From contig CP091725.1 in the NCBI GenBank assembly GCA_022009815.1, positions 372,001 to 436,000 of the forward strand: DNA of 64,000 bases. The letters are read 5' to 3'. The notes beneath the pieces were generated by a model. The model was given only the letters and a program-made list of their open reading frames with translations. It made no database searches and had not been told where the DNA came from. How positions within the stretch are numbered: position 1 is the stretch's first letter; each line of letters opens with the position of its first letter. The position numbers and the translations under genes were made by a program. The stretch is from Bacteroidales bacterium (GTDB taxonomy: Bacteria > Bacteroidota > Bacteroidia > Bacteroidales > Muribaculaceae). Below are positions 31,735-41,447 of the stretch, one piece after another.

Positions 31735-32952
31735 CTAGTCCACATTATGCAAGTCGTGCCCCATTCGGTCCTTCTTAGTGTGAAGGTAAAATCTATTATA
31801 TTTATTAGGTTCGATTTCCAATGGAACATTTTCCTCTATCGTCAGTCCATACCCCGTAAGTCCGATTCTTTTTTGCGGATTGTTTGTGAGCAATCTCATC
31901 TTTGACACGCCAAGGTCATGCAGAATGCTTGCGCCAACGCCGTAGTCGCGCTCGTCGGCCTTAAATCCGAGGCAAAGATTTGCCTCAACCGTGTCCATTC
32001 CGTTCTCCTGGAGTTTGTACGCGCGCATCTTGTTCATCAAGCCGATGCCACGCCCCTCCTGGTTAAGATACACTACCACACCTTTGCCTTCCTTCTCTAT
32101 CATCTCCATTGCCTTGTGGAGTTGCGCTCCACAATCACAACGGTAAGAGCCGAGGATGTCGCCAGTGGCGCACGACGAATGCACACGCACGAGAATCGGC
32201 TCGTCCTTCTCCCATTCGCCCTTTACAATAGCCATATGCTCCAACCCATTCGACTTCTGCAAGAACGGGATCAGTCGGAAATGTCCATACTTCGTCGGCA
32301 TATCCACTTCTTCGCCTTTTTCCACAATCGACTCCTGCTTCAGGCGATAAGCCACCAAGTCGTTGATTGAAATCAGCTTTATTCCGAATTCATCTGATAT
32401 TTTTTTCAACTCAGGCAGACGCGCCATTGTGCCGTCATCATTCATGATTTCCATCAATGCACCAGCAGGATACAGTCCGGCAAGGCGAGCAAGGTCGACA
32501 GCCGCCTCCGTATGCCCCGTGCGGCGAAGCACACCCTTGTCCTGCGCATAAAGAGGATTGATGTGTCCAGGACGTCCGAAGTCGGCAGGCTTCGCATTTG
32601 GATCGGCAAGAGCGCGGATCGTTGCGGCACGGTCATGCGCCGACACACCAGTGGAGCATCCCTCCAGCTTGTCGACAGTGACAGTGAACGGAGTGCCGAG
32701 CATCGACGTGTTGTCCGACACCTGCACGTCCAAGTCAAGTTCCTTGCAACGCTGAAGCGTAATCGGCGCACAAAGCACGCCACGTGCATACTTCAACATA
32801 AAGTTCACCTTTTCAGGCGTGATTTTCTCGGCGGCGATAATGAAGTCTCCCTCATTCTCACGATCCTCATCGTCTACCACTATCAAGAATTTTCCTTCCT
32901 TGAAATCCGCAATAGCGTCTTCAATGCTGTCTAATTTTATTTTATCGTTCAT
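31735..32952 (-). CDS. ribBA: Bifunctional DHBP synthase / GTP cyclohydrolase II (riboflavin)
   Basis: 405 residues. The N-terminal RibB half has 'VVDDEDRENEGDFIIAAE' (metal site) and 'RRTGHTEAAVDLARLAG' and makes 3,4-dihydroxybutanone phosphate from ribulose 5-phosphate. The C-terminal RibA half has the zinc site C-x10-C-x-C ('SCATGDILGSYRCDCG') and 'YLNQEGRGIGLMNK' and opens GTP. Both are the first committed steps of riboflavin synthesis. The start overlaps the end of the LptF/LptG gene by about 11 bases. No FMN riboswitch seen. Confidence 0.95.
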   Translation of the reverse strand: MNDKIKLDSIEDAIADFKEGKFLIVVDDEDRENEGDFIIAAEKITPEKVNFMLKYARGVLCAPITLQRCKELDLDVQVSDNTSMLGTPFTVTVDKLEGCSTGVSAHDRAATIRALADPNAKPADFGRPGHINPLYAQDKGVLRRTGHTEAAVDLARLAGLYPAGALMEIMNDDGTMARLPELKKISDEFGIKLISINDLVAYRLKQESIVEKGEEVDMPTKYGHFRLIPFLQKSNGLEHMAIVKGEWEKDEPILVRVHSSCATGDILGSYRCDCGAQLHKAMEMIEKEGKGVVVYLNQEGRGIGLMNKMRAYKLQENGMDTVEANLCLGFKADERDYGVGASILHDLGVSKMRLLTNNPQKRIGLTGYGLTIEENVPLEIEPNKYNRFYLHTKKDRMGHDLHNVD

Positions 32953-34867
32953 CTCCTTGGTTGTTATCTTTTATTATCTGAGTAAGTTCATCGCAAACCT
33001 GTGAAATTTTCTTCACATCCCTTCTCAACCGTTGATGCTGCTTGACACCTATTATATAGACAAGAAATCCGACAGGCACAACAATCATCACCGCCCGCGC
33101 CGTCTTGCCATAGACCGACGGCTGCACAAGTCGGTTATATTTTATAACAGGGAAATCCATAAGTTTGTTTATAACCAGCTGGTTGCGTGAGTTGGACAGA
33201 TAGCCAACCACATCCTCCAGTTTGTCCGACAGTTGCGTCAACGACTTCCGGCTCATGCCGCGTGTCCAATAGGCGAAATAATTCTGCCGCGTCCTGTTGC
33301 GGTGATAAAAAGCGTCTGCATCCGCCTTCAGCTCCGACAACGCGGCACACGCCCTGTCGGCAACGACATCCTCCATCGACAGCTCCTTCATCTCCACCCG
33401 GCGCAGCTCCGTCTTTCCAACCAGACGGCGGAAGAATGCCACGTATGCCTCCGCGTTAAACACCGCAGAGTCGTTGACCGCCTTATACGTAAGGAAAACG
33501 CCCAACGGGAACAGCACCGCCGTGCTTGCCCAAATGCCTTCCCAAACGTCCACACGCCCGTCACGCGCAAGCTTGTAGCCGAACGTGTCTATGATGTAAT
33601 AGAACACAAAGAGCAATACGGAGATTACAATAGGCACACCGATGCCGCCCTTGCGGATAATGGCGCCCAGAGGCGCGCCTATAAAGAAGAAAATCAAGCA
33701 GGCTATCGACAACGTGAATTTCTTGTGCATCTCTATCTGATGCCGGCGTATCACCTTCTTGTCTTCAGCAAGCGTATAACTTTTAAACTCAAACTCATTT
33801 TTCATCTGACGCGCGCGGTCGATGGCAAAGGCTATGTAGCGCTGCTTGTCGGCCAACGTCTTGCCGTTGAACACCGCATCCACATCCACAGGCTTGGTCA
33901 ATTTCACATCCGGAGCAGGCTGCTTGAGGATGCCGCCGTGTCCGTCCGACTTGCGGATGAAATTGTCGACGCCCACATACTGCACTTCCTGCAGGTCTCT
34001 GCCGAATATGTTGCCCACGCTGTCGATGCGCACCTTCACCGAATCTATTGTCTGACGCAACTCGGCAATGTTTGCCCACATACTGCTTGCGCATCGTGCT
34101 GTCGTTCATTCGCGTGAAGTTGGCATCAAAAGGAATCATTATCTCCTTGTCGGAAAACGACTCCCTCCTGTATGGCGCGCCCACCGACGACACCTGCTGG
34201 TCGCTCAGATTCTCAAACTGCTCGCCTTTCCATAGTTTAAGGAACAGATGGCGCTTGTCGCGAGTGAAACTGAGCTTGCCCGAGTCGGAAGAATTATTCT
34301 GGAGTTGTTGAATCCTTGCGACACGTCATAGATCATCAAGTCGTACAATCGTCCATTCTCACGGTTTTTCTGCTTTACAAACACGCTGTAGCCGTCTATC
34401 TGGTCGTAGAACACGCCCTCCGGGATGTCGAGTTCAGGCGATTTCTGACGCACGGAAAACACCAGCGTCCACATCTTCACCTGCGCCTTTGGCAACACAT
34501 CATTCTGAAAAAAGAACGCGCCGACAGCCACAAGGGCTATCAGCACCATCAACGGCCGCATTGCCTTCAGCAGCGACACGCCCGACGACTTCATAGCCGT
34601 CAGCTCAAACCGTTCGCCGAGATTGCCGAAGAGCATCAGCGACGCCAGCAGAATCGACAAAGGCAATGCCAGCGGCACCATCGTGAGCGCGGCATAAAAA
34701 AACAGCTCGGCTATGACGGATATCTCCAATCCTTTTCCAACAAGGTCGTCGATAAAACGCCACAGGAACTGCATCAACACGATAAACAGACAGATGCAGA
34801 ACGTCATCATGAACAAGGGCAGGAACCCTTGCAGCATAAAACCATATAGTTTCTTTATCTTAAGCAT
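32942..34867 (-). CDS. LptF/LptG-family LPS export permease (two frameshifts)
   Basis: About 642 residues, the usual length for the single long YjgP/YjgQ-type permease of Bacteroidota. N-terminal helices ('FMMTFCICLFIVLMQFLWRF', 'PLALPLSILLASLMLFGNLG'), a periplasmic beta-jellyroll ('IPEGVFYDQIDGYSVFVKQK') and C-terminal helices ('LSIACLIFFFIGAPLGAIIR'). It would form the LptB2FG ABC transporter that pulls lipid A/LPS from the inner membrane. Frame breaks near 34304 and near 34072. The C-terminal extension beyond the last helices (about 200 residues) is common in Bacteroidota. Confidence 0.85.
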
Positions 34868-34928
34868 CCGTGTTGTTACAAATATTTCTGCAAAATTACG
34901 CTTTTATTGTCAAATTCACAATTCTTCA

Positions 34929-36164
34929 TCAAAACGCCTCGTTGATGTTGAACGCAAAGCCAATCCCATTTTTGGTAAATCCCAGATCAAGACGCACATT
35001 CACATTTTCCTTGAATGCCCAACGATAGCCGAATCCGCCGTTGAGCAACGTTTTCTTCCAACGTATCTGCTCAAATTCCGGAAAAACGTTGGCGGCTCCC
35101 ACCCACACCGTTATGCCGTTGCGCCGGCGGATGTGCTGACGCAGCTCCACCTGCGCCTCCACGATACACTTGTCGCGGTAGCGTCCCTCAAAATATCCGC
35201 GCATACGGTTAGGTCCGCCCACACAAGCCATCATTGGCCATGGCACATCCTGGAAATTGAGCTGCGAATGGAATTCACCCGCTATAATCGCCCCCTTCCA
35301 AGCCTTTTTGTAGGTTGCCACCGTAAGGTCGGTCACCATATACTTATCGTCGTTGCCGAAGAAAGCAGGCATAAACAGCTGGTCAAGCTGGAAAAGCCAT
35401 CCGCGCGAAGCATTCGTAACCACATCGCGCGAGTCATAGTTGAGCGACACGCCCGCTCCCACTGCCATAAAATTCTTCTCTGCCGAGCCAACAAGCCCTA
35501 TCACATCATCGTTCAGGTCGGTCATCTTGACATACTGGAAGTTTGCCACCGGACCTACATACGCATTGTCAAACACACGCCAAAGAAAACGCGGCTTTGC
35601 CTCAAACTTGATGCGCGAATAATTCCGCTCATTGTCGTCGATATTGCCGGCATCGTAGCCCACGCCCCATATCTTCGACGGGAAAGTGTAGAAATAGACC
35701 GTATAGTCCAACTTGTAGCGTTCGCGTGGGAACACATTGTTGCCCCTCACGCCGAGCGCCATCATTCCCGACGTGGCCACATTGGCGAATATCGACACGT
35801 TTGACAGCGGCAGCGTCACATCGTTGCGGTCTATGCGATAAAGTCCCGATGCCACCAACCCGATGCCGACACCGGTAGCCGAGGCATAGAACGGCCCGCC
35901 GATCACACCAAAGTCAATCTTTTTTGAAGGGTCGAAATGATTGGAACGCTTGAAATAAACTCCAACCTTTTTAAAGAAATTCTGTTTCTTGACAGTGTCG
36001 GCGGCCATCGTCACCGAATCGGCGACCGCCGGCTGCGGCTCCTGCTCTGCCACGACCTCGGCCGACGTCTCCAAATCGACGTCCGACACAATGTTGTGCG
36101 GCCACACGTTGCCAGCCACAAGACCCAGCGCCACAACCACCGCAAATATTCTTTTTGTATGCAT
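34929..36164 (-). CDS. Omp85/BamA-like outer membrane beta-barrel protein
   Basis: 411 residues with a signal peptide and a C-terminal surface antigen (D15)-type barrel. The 'GGPNRMRGYFEGRYRD' segment matches the RGF/Y motif of loop 6 in Omp85 proteins ('GG..x.RGY'), and the final strands alternate and end in F (INEAF). No POTRA domains are seen; the segment after the signal peptide is short, so this is a POTRA-less member. Its job, perhaps related to lipid or protein handling at the outer membrane, is not known. Neighbour of PlsC-like and LptFG genes on the same strand, a plausible envelope cluster. Confidence 0.8.
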   Translation of the reverse strand: MHTKRIFAVVVALGLVAGNVWPHNIVSDVDLETSAEVVAEQEPQPAVADSVTMAADTVKKQNFFKKVGVYFKRSNHFDPSKKIDFGVIGGPFYASATGVGIGLVASGLYRIDRNDVTLPLSNVSIFANVATSGMMALGVRGNNVFPRERYKLDYTVYFYTFPSKIWGVGYDAGNIDDNERNYSRIKFEAKPRFLWRVFDNAYVGPVANFQYVKMTDLNDDVIGLVGSAEKNFMAVGAGVSLNYDSRDVVTNASRGWLFQLDQLFMPAFFGNDDKYMVTDLTVATYKKAWKGAIIAGEFHSQLNFQDVPWPMMACVGGPNRMRGYFEGRYRDKCIVEAQVELRQHIRRRNGITVWVGAANVFPEFEQIRWKKTLLNGGFGYRWAFKENVNVRLDLGFTKNGIGFAFNINEAF

Positions 36165-36168
36165 GCTT

Positions 36169-36897
36169 TTATCCCGGCAGACCGCTTTTAATCACATTAT
36201 AGCTTTTCTCGAGCAATTCCTCGGTCAAAGCCTTGTTGTCAGCACCCACCTTGTCAAAATATATTGGTTTATGGATTGTCAGCGATATTTTTCCCGGAGT
36301 GATGCGGAATGTGTTTTTAGGCATCACGTCGTAAGAGCCGTCGATTGTCAGCGGCACTATCGGAAGCCCGAATTCAGTGGCAAGTGAGAACGCGCCACGC
36401 TTGAATTTCTTCATCTCGCCGTCAGGCGTACGCGACCCTTCGGGAAACACCACAAGCGACATACCGCCCTTCAGAATGCGCTTTGCGCTGTCCATGGTCT
36501 GCTGTATCGCCGACGCCGACGAACGGTCCACCATAATATGCTTCGATATGCGGCAGGCTGCGCCGACAAACGGAATTTTCTCCAGACTCTTCTTCATCAT
36601 CCACTTGAAGTTGTGGTTCAGATAGCCATATACAAGATAAATGTCGTAAGCACCCTGGTGGTTTGCCACAAACACATACGACGTCTTGGGGTCGATATTC
36701 TCGCGGCCTTTCACCTCAACCTTGACAAACATCAATATGCACCACAGCTTGGCCCAGAAGTGCGCAGGATAATAGCCACCGCGCCTACTCATTCCGAGCA
36801 GACTGAAAAAGATGGTCAGCAACGCAGTGATAATAGTCACCACCAACAAAATAGGCATAGCCACACACCACTGATACACGGCAAGAATATGTTTCAT
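36169..36897 (-). CDS. plsC: 1-acyl-glycerol-3-phosphate acyltransferase (PlsC-like)
   Basis: About 242 residues starting 'MKHILAVYQWCVAMPILLVV' (membrane anchor). Catalytic motif NHQGAYD (NHx4D), a GAACR region, and FPEGSRT (motif III) are all present, plus a final 'LPIVPLTIDGSYD' motif IV. It acylates lysophosphatidic acid to phosphatidic acid at the inner membrane. The start at 36897 places Met just before the hydrophobic segment; 17 upstream in-frame residues look non-coding. Confidence 0.88.
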   Translation of the reverse strand: MKHILAVYQWCVAMPILLVVTIITALLTIFFSLLGMSRRGGYYPAHFWAKLWCILMFVKVEVKGRENIDPKTSYVFVANHQGAYDIYLVYGYLNHNFKWMMKKSLEKIPFVGAACRISKHIMVDRSSASAIQQTMDSAKRILKGGMSLVVFPEGSRTPDGEMKKFKRGAFSLATEFGLPIVPLTIDGSYDVMPKNTFRITPGKISLTIHKPIYFDKVGADNKALTEELLEKSYNVIKSGLPG

Positions 36898-37170
36898 AAG
36901 AATCCAGTTTTCGTTATCCGCCCATTGCGGACAGTTTTTCAGTTGCAAAATTAGACAAATTCCACGAATTATCTGCCTATTGCCCTAAAAAACCACAAAT
37001 TCAAGCTCCGCTCCCCCATTTAAAGCCGAAGAGCCATTCCCGCCTGCCCGCAAACCGGCAGCATTCTTGAACAAACAAATCTGCACGACAGCTCCAAGCA
37101 ATTAAAAACCGGAGCAAAAATCCCACAATCACGACAATTCCGCTCCGGTTAATCAAACTTAATTGAAAAA
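36898..37170. other. Intergenic, left edge of the defence island
   Basis: About 270 bases with no gene. It holds an inverted repeat AACCGGAGC (37110-37118) and GCTCCGGTT (37143-37151), a possible terminator or scar. The change from the core envelope genes to low-GC island genes occurs here. Confidence 0.4.
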
Positions 37171-37457
37171 TTTCTCTGGAAAGAGGCATTTCTACGATAG
37201 CCACGCTTTCAACCTGTGCGCAATTGGAACGTGATAATATCTCATTCCAATTGCAGTCAGGACAGAAGCGGTATATGGAGAAAGGTGGAAAACTCGGACG
37301 CAAGGTAGGCTCTGTAAAAACGGCAGAACAGATGAAAGCCGAATATAGGGAGGTAATAAGTCTGCTCCGCAAGGGGTTTTCCATTCGGGATGTGGCGAAG
37401 TTGAGTGGTAAAGGGTTAAGTACCATACAACGATTTAAGCGATTTTTGGAGTTGTAG
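37171..37457 (+). pseudogene. C-terminal remnant of a serine recombinase
   Basis: The frame reads 'ERGISTIATLSTCAQLERDN' then 'ISFQLQSGQKRYMEKGGKLG' and ends in a helix-turn-helix 'EYREVISLLRKGFSIRDVAK' of the Hin/resolvase type. The 'A-Q-L-E-R-D' segment is the long helix E of serine recombinases. The catalytic N-terminal domain is missing; a stop precedes the fragment at about 37162. A 77-codon ORF could still start at ATG 37224. It marks past mobility at the island border. Confidence 0.7.
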
Positions 37458-37542
37458 ATTTCATTTTGAAGTATAATCGGCTACAAAAAGCAAGTCAATT
37501 GCATAATTTTGTCTTATTTACGCAGGAAAAACAACCCTGTAG

Positions 37543-37574
37543 TTGTGCTTTCTCGTAAAAATCAATTATCTTTG
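37543..37574 (+). promoter_or_regulatory. Promoter of the type I restriction island operon
   Basis: TTG at 37543-37545, 21 bases, TATCTTTG at 37567-37574, about 55 bases before the XRE regulator. Confidence 0.55.
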
Positions 37575-37628
37575 TAGGCGAAATGGCAATAGCCAAATAT
37601 AAATGGTATAAAGCGAAATACGTCTAAG

Positions 37629-37901
37629 ATGATAAAGGAAACAATATCTCCTGTTCAAAATACAGGAGCACAAATGAGGCAAGAAGAAAAACCTTGGTTT
37701 AACCATTCGCAGATGATAGCCAATATCATGTCCGCAAGAATGAAGGAACTTGGAATGACTCAAAAGATGTTGGCAGAGAAAATGAATTGTACCCAACAGT
37801 ACATTTCAAAAATCTTAAAAGGGCGTGAGAACCTTTCGCTTGAAGTCATAAGCAAAATAGAGAATGCCTTGGATATTCATTTCCTGCAAATGAATGAATA
37901 G
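37629..37901 (+). CDS. XRE-family HTH transcriptional regulator
   Basis: 90 residues. The HTH_3 domain 'LGMTQKMLAEKMNCTQQYIS' with 'KILKGRENLSLEVISKIENAL' is a standard Cro/C1-type fold. It lies 38 bases before hsdR and likely acts like a controller protein, delaying or limiting expression of the restriction operon; that role is inference. It may instead be the antitoxin-like relic of a HigA type. Confidence 0.8.
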   Translation: MIKETISPVQNTGAQMRQEEKPWFNHSQMIANIMSARMKELGMTQKMLAEKMNCTQQYISKILKGRENLSLEVISKIENALDIHFLQMNE

Positions 37902-37939
37902 CCATGTTCTTATAAGTGTAACGATAAAAAAGATCAGAT

Positions 37940-40801
37940 ATGCCAGTACAAAGTGAAGCTGCTCTCGAAAACGGACTTATAGATACTCTTCAAAAGATGA
38001 ACTACGAGTATGTTCATATTGAAGAGGAGGAGAACCTGTCTGTCAATTTCAAGAAACAGTTGGAGAAACACAACAAGAAGAAATTGGAAGAATTGGGTCG
38101 TACCGAATTTACAGATTCAGAGTTTGAAAAGATACTTATCTATCTTGAAGGTGGCACTCGCTTTGAAAAGGCAAAGAAACTGCGTGACCTCTTTCCTCTT
38201 GAACTGGAAAGCGGTGAACGCCTATGGGTAGAGTTCTTGAACCGCACTCACTGGTGTCAGAACGAGTTTCAAGTTTCCAATCAAATCACGGTTGTGGGTA
38301 GAAAAAAGTGTCGCTACGATGTGACGATACTTATCAATGGTCTGCCTTTGGTTCAAATAGAACTGAAGCGCAGAGGTGTGGAACTGAAACAGGCATACAA
38401 CCAGATACAACGCTATCACAAGACTTCTTTTCATGGATTGTTTGATTACATCCAGTTGTTTGTCATATCTAATGGTGTGAACACTCGCTATTTCGCCAAC
38501 AACCCAAATAGTGGCTATAAATTCACATTCAACTGGACTGATGCCGCCAACGTTCCGTTCAACGACTTGGAGAAGTTTGCCTCTGTGTTCTTCGACAAGT
38601 GTACGTTGGGCAAGATTATTGGCAAGTACATTGTATTGCATGAGGGGGACAAATGTCTGATGGTGCTTCGCCCTTACCAGTTCTATGCCGTGGAGAAGAT
38701 TCTCGACCGTGTGGAAAACTCTAATGATAACGGCTATATCTGGCATACAACAGGAGCAGGCAAAACCTTGACTTCTTTCAAGGCAGCACAACTTGTATCG
38801 GAGCTAGACGATGTGGATAAGGTGATGTTTGTGGTTGACCGCCACGACCTTGACACGCAGACGCAAGCCGAATATGAAGCCTTTGAGCCAGGTGCCGTTG
38901 ACAGCACCGACAACACAGACGAGTTGGTGAAGCGTTTGCACAGCAATTCAAAGATTATCATAACAACCATACAGAAACTCAATGCCGCTGTCAGTAAGCA
39001 GTCGTATAGCAGTCGTATTGAGGAAATACGTCATTCTCGCATCGTGATGATCTTCGATGAATGTCATCGAAGCCATTTCGGAGAATGTCACAAGAATATC
39101 GTGAAGTTCTTCGACAACACGCAGATATTCGGCTTTACTGGCACACCTATCTTTGTTGAGAATGCGGTGGACGGACATACCACAAAGGAAATCTTTGGCA
39201 ACTGTCTTCACAAATACTTGATAAAGGATGCCATTGCCGATGAAAACGTGCTTGGTTTCCTTGTGGAGTATTACCACGGTAATGAGGATGTGGATAATGC
39301 CGACCAAGACCGCATGACAGAGATTACCAAATTCATCCTTAATAATTTCAATAAGTCAACATTCGATGGAGAGTTTGACGCATTGTTTGCCGTGCAGTCA
39401 GTGCCGATGCTAATCCGTTACTACAAGATATTTAAGAGCCTCAATCCGAAGATAAGGATTGGAGCAGTCTTCACATACGCTGCCAACAGTAGTCAGGACG
39501 ATGAGCAGACCGGTATGAACACTGGCGGCTATGTGAGCGAAAGCACAGGCGAGGCCGATGAGCTGCAAGCCATCATGGATGACTATAATAATATGTATGG
39601 AACGAGTTTTACCACAGAAAACTTCCGTGCGTATTATGATGACATCAACCTCCGCATGAAGAAAAAGAAGGCAGACATGAAGCCTCTTGACCTCTGCTTG
39701 GTTGTCGGTATGTTCCTTACTGGCTTTGACAGCAAGAAACTCAACACTCTCTATGTTGACAAAAACATGGAGTACCATGGCTTGTTGCAAGCTTTCAGCC
39801 GTACCAACCGTGTGTTGAACGAGAAGAAGCGTTTCGGTAAGGTGGTTTGCTTCCGTGACTTGAAAAGCAAGGTGGACGAGTCCCTCAAACTTTTCAGCAA
39901 CAGCAATAATCTGGAAGATATTGTGCGCCCACCATTTGATGATGTCAAGAAGAACTATCAAGAATTGACAAAGGACTTCTTGAAGCATTATCCCGAACCT
40001 CATTTTGTGGACTATTTGCAAAGTGAGAACGACAAGAAGCAGTTTATTCTCGCTTTCCGTGACATCATCAAGAAGCACGCTGAAATACAGGTGTATGACG
40101 AGTTTAAGGAGGATGCTCCCGACCTCGGAATGACAGAACAACAGTTTATGGACTTCCGCAGCAAGTATCTTGATATATACGATTCGTTTGTTGTGCAAAA
40201 CAAAGAGCAACCAACGACATACCAAGTACCAGAGGACAATCCCGACATGGTTGGCGAACCAGACCCTCAACAAGAAGCAGCTACTGGCATAGGAGATATA
40301 GATTTCTGCTTGGAACTTCTGCATAGCGACATCATCAATGTTGCCTATATATTGGAGTTGATTGCAGACCTCAATCCTTATAGCGAGGACTACGAAGAAA
40401 GGCGTAAGCACATCATCGACACAATGATTAAGGATGTTGAACTTCGCAGTAAAGTAAAACTCATTGACGGATTTATCCAGAAGAATGTGGATGATGATCG
40501 TGACAATTTCATGGCTCGCAAACAAAAGGCTGATGGTACAAGCGACCTTGAAGAACGGTTGAATAACTACATCGTCACCGAACGTAACAATGCAGTCAAT
40601 ACGCTTGCAAAGGATGAAGATTTGGATGCTTCCGTACTCAATCATTACCTCTCAGAATATAACTACTTGCAAAAGGAACAGCCTGAAATCATACAAGAGG
40701 CATTGAAAGAGAAACACTTGGGACTGATAAAGAAGCGTAAGGCATTGACAAGAATACTAGACCGACTGCGTTCTATTATAAAAACATTCAGTTGGGAATA
40801 A
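37940..40801 (+). CDS. hsdR: Type I restriction enzyme R subunit
   Basis: 953 residues. N-terminal PD-(D/E)xK nuclease: 'RYDVTILINGLPLVQIELKR' (catalytic D and ExK at about residues 125-141). SF2 translocase: 'HTTGAGKTLTSFKAAQ' (Walker A, about 268), 'MIFDECHRSHFG' (DECH box, about 372), 'GFTGTP' and 'QAFSRTNRV' (motif VI). C-terminal helical region binds the MTase core. HsdR translocates and cuts DNA when HsdM/HsdS meets unmodified sites. Followed after one base by the cysteine peptidase homologue. Confidence 0.95.
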   Translation: MPVQSEAALENGLIDTLQKMNYEYVHIEEEENLSVNFKKQLEKHNKKKLEELGRTEFTDSEFEKILIYLEGGTRFEKAKKLRDLFPLELESGERLWVEFLNRTHWCQNEFQVSNQITVVGRKKCRYDVTILINGLPLVQIELKRRGVELKQAYNQIQRYHKTSFHGLFDYIQLFVISNGVNTRYFANNPNSGYKFTFNWTDAANVPFNDLEKFASVFFDKCTLGKIIGKYIVLHEGDKCLMVLRPYQFYAVEKILDRVENSNDNGYIWHTTGAGKTLTSFKAAQLVSELDDVDKVMFVVDRHDLDTQTQAEYEAFEPGAVDSTDNTDELVKRLHSNSKIIITTIQKLNAAVSKQSYSSRIEEIRHSRIVMIFDECHRSHFGECHKNIVKFFDNTQIFGFTGTPIFVENAVDGHTTKEIFGNCLHKYLIKDAIADENVLGFLVEYYHGNEDVDNADQDRMTEITKFILNNFNKSTFDGEFDALFAVQSVPMLIRYYKIFKSLNPKIRIGAVFTYAANSSQDDEQTGMNTGGYVSESTGEADELQAIMDDYNNMYGTSFTTENFRAYYDDINLRMKKKKADMKPLDLCLVVGMFLTGFDSKKLNTLYVDKNMEYHGLLQAFSRTNRVLNEKKRFGKVVCFRDLKSKVDESLKLFSNSNNLEDIVRPPFDDVKKNYQELTKDFLKHYPEPHFVDYLQSENDKKQFILAFRDIIKKHAEIQVYDEFKEDAPDLGMTEQQFMDFRSKYLDIYDSFVVQNKEQPTTYQVPEDNPDMVGEPDPQQEAATGIGDIDFCLELLHSDIINVAYILELIADLNPYSEDYEERRKHIIDTMIKDVELRSKVKLIDGFIQKNVDDDRDNFMARKQKADGTSDLEERLNNYIVTERNNAVNTLAKDEDLDASVLNHYLSEYNYLQKEQPEIIQEALKEKHLGLIKKRKALTRILDRLRSIIKTFSWE

Positions 40802-40802
40802 A

Positions 40803-41447
40803 ATGATTAAAATAATAGACACATTAGAACTTACGCCTGATGGTGTAAGATTAGGAGGCACCTCAAAAGTTCATCTGCGACAAGGTGAACTTGATGGTGC
40901 TTGTGCAGTATATTCTCTAATGATGTATTTGATTATATTGCGCATATTTACATACAAACAGGTGACAGAAGGAAATAATATTAAGCGTTCCTCTTCAAAG
41001 GGACGTATTATTAGAAATTTTCTTGAAAGGCAAGATGGACTTATCAGAAAAGGGCTTGGTTTTGCCGATGATATAAAAGAAGGACTGCAATTTGCTGCAA
41101 AAAGTATTGTCGATTGCAATTATATTGCAAGCCGACAAGAAACAATAGAAACATTAAAAAGATGCATTGATGACAACAAACCGTTAATGATAGGGGTTGA
41201 TTATAATAAAGTTGACGGACACGCTTTGTTAGCAATAGGATATGAAAACCGAAATAACAAAATAAAAAAAATCTTTTGTTTAGACCCAGGAAGTGACATT
41301 ACCCCAGTTTCTTATTGGAATGCTGTCATTTCTATTGATGAACATTCAAATACGAAATACCGTGATTTATATTTCACGGCAAATGGAAACGTCAATAAAG
41401 TTACATTGGCTGATGCCATAAATCGAAAAGAAGAAATAACGATATGA
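40803..41447 (+). CDS. Papain-like (C39-type) cysteine peptidase homologue in hsd operon
   Basis: 214 residues. The pattern 'LRQGELDGACAVYSLMMYLI' gives an oxyanion-hole Gln27 and nucleophile Cys34 at the start of a hydrophobic helix; 'VDGHALLAIGYE' gives His140; 'IFCLDPGSD' gives Asp161. This order and spacing (Q, C, H, D with a beta strand before the D) fit bacteriocin-processing C39 or related papain-fold enzymes. No signal peptide or membrane helix, so it should be cytosolic. It begins one base after the hsdR stop and its stop overlaps hsdM by ATGA, so it is translated together with the restriction enzyme. Not part of any type I system I know; a role as regulator of HsdR levels or as an effector is speculation. 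The gene is AT-rich relative to its neighbours, suggesting it was added. Confidence 0.7.
   Translation: MIKIIDTLELTPDGVRLGGTSKVHLRQGELDGACAVYSLMMYLIILRIFTYKQVTEGNNIKRSSSKGRIIRNFLERQDGLIRKGLGFADDIKEGLQFAAKSIVDCNYIASRQETIETLKRCIDDNKPLMIGVDYNKVDGHALLAIGYENRNNKIKKIFCLDPGSDITPVSYWNAVISIDEHSNTKYRDLYFTANGNVNKVTLADAINRKEEITI

Noticed and set aside
39410..40645. Long minus-strand open frame of 411 codons opposite hsdR
   Set aside because: Antisense to conserved HsdR sequence; no start signal or family.
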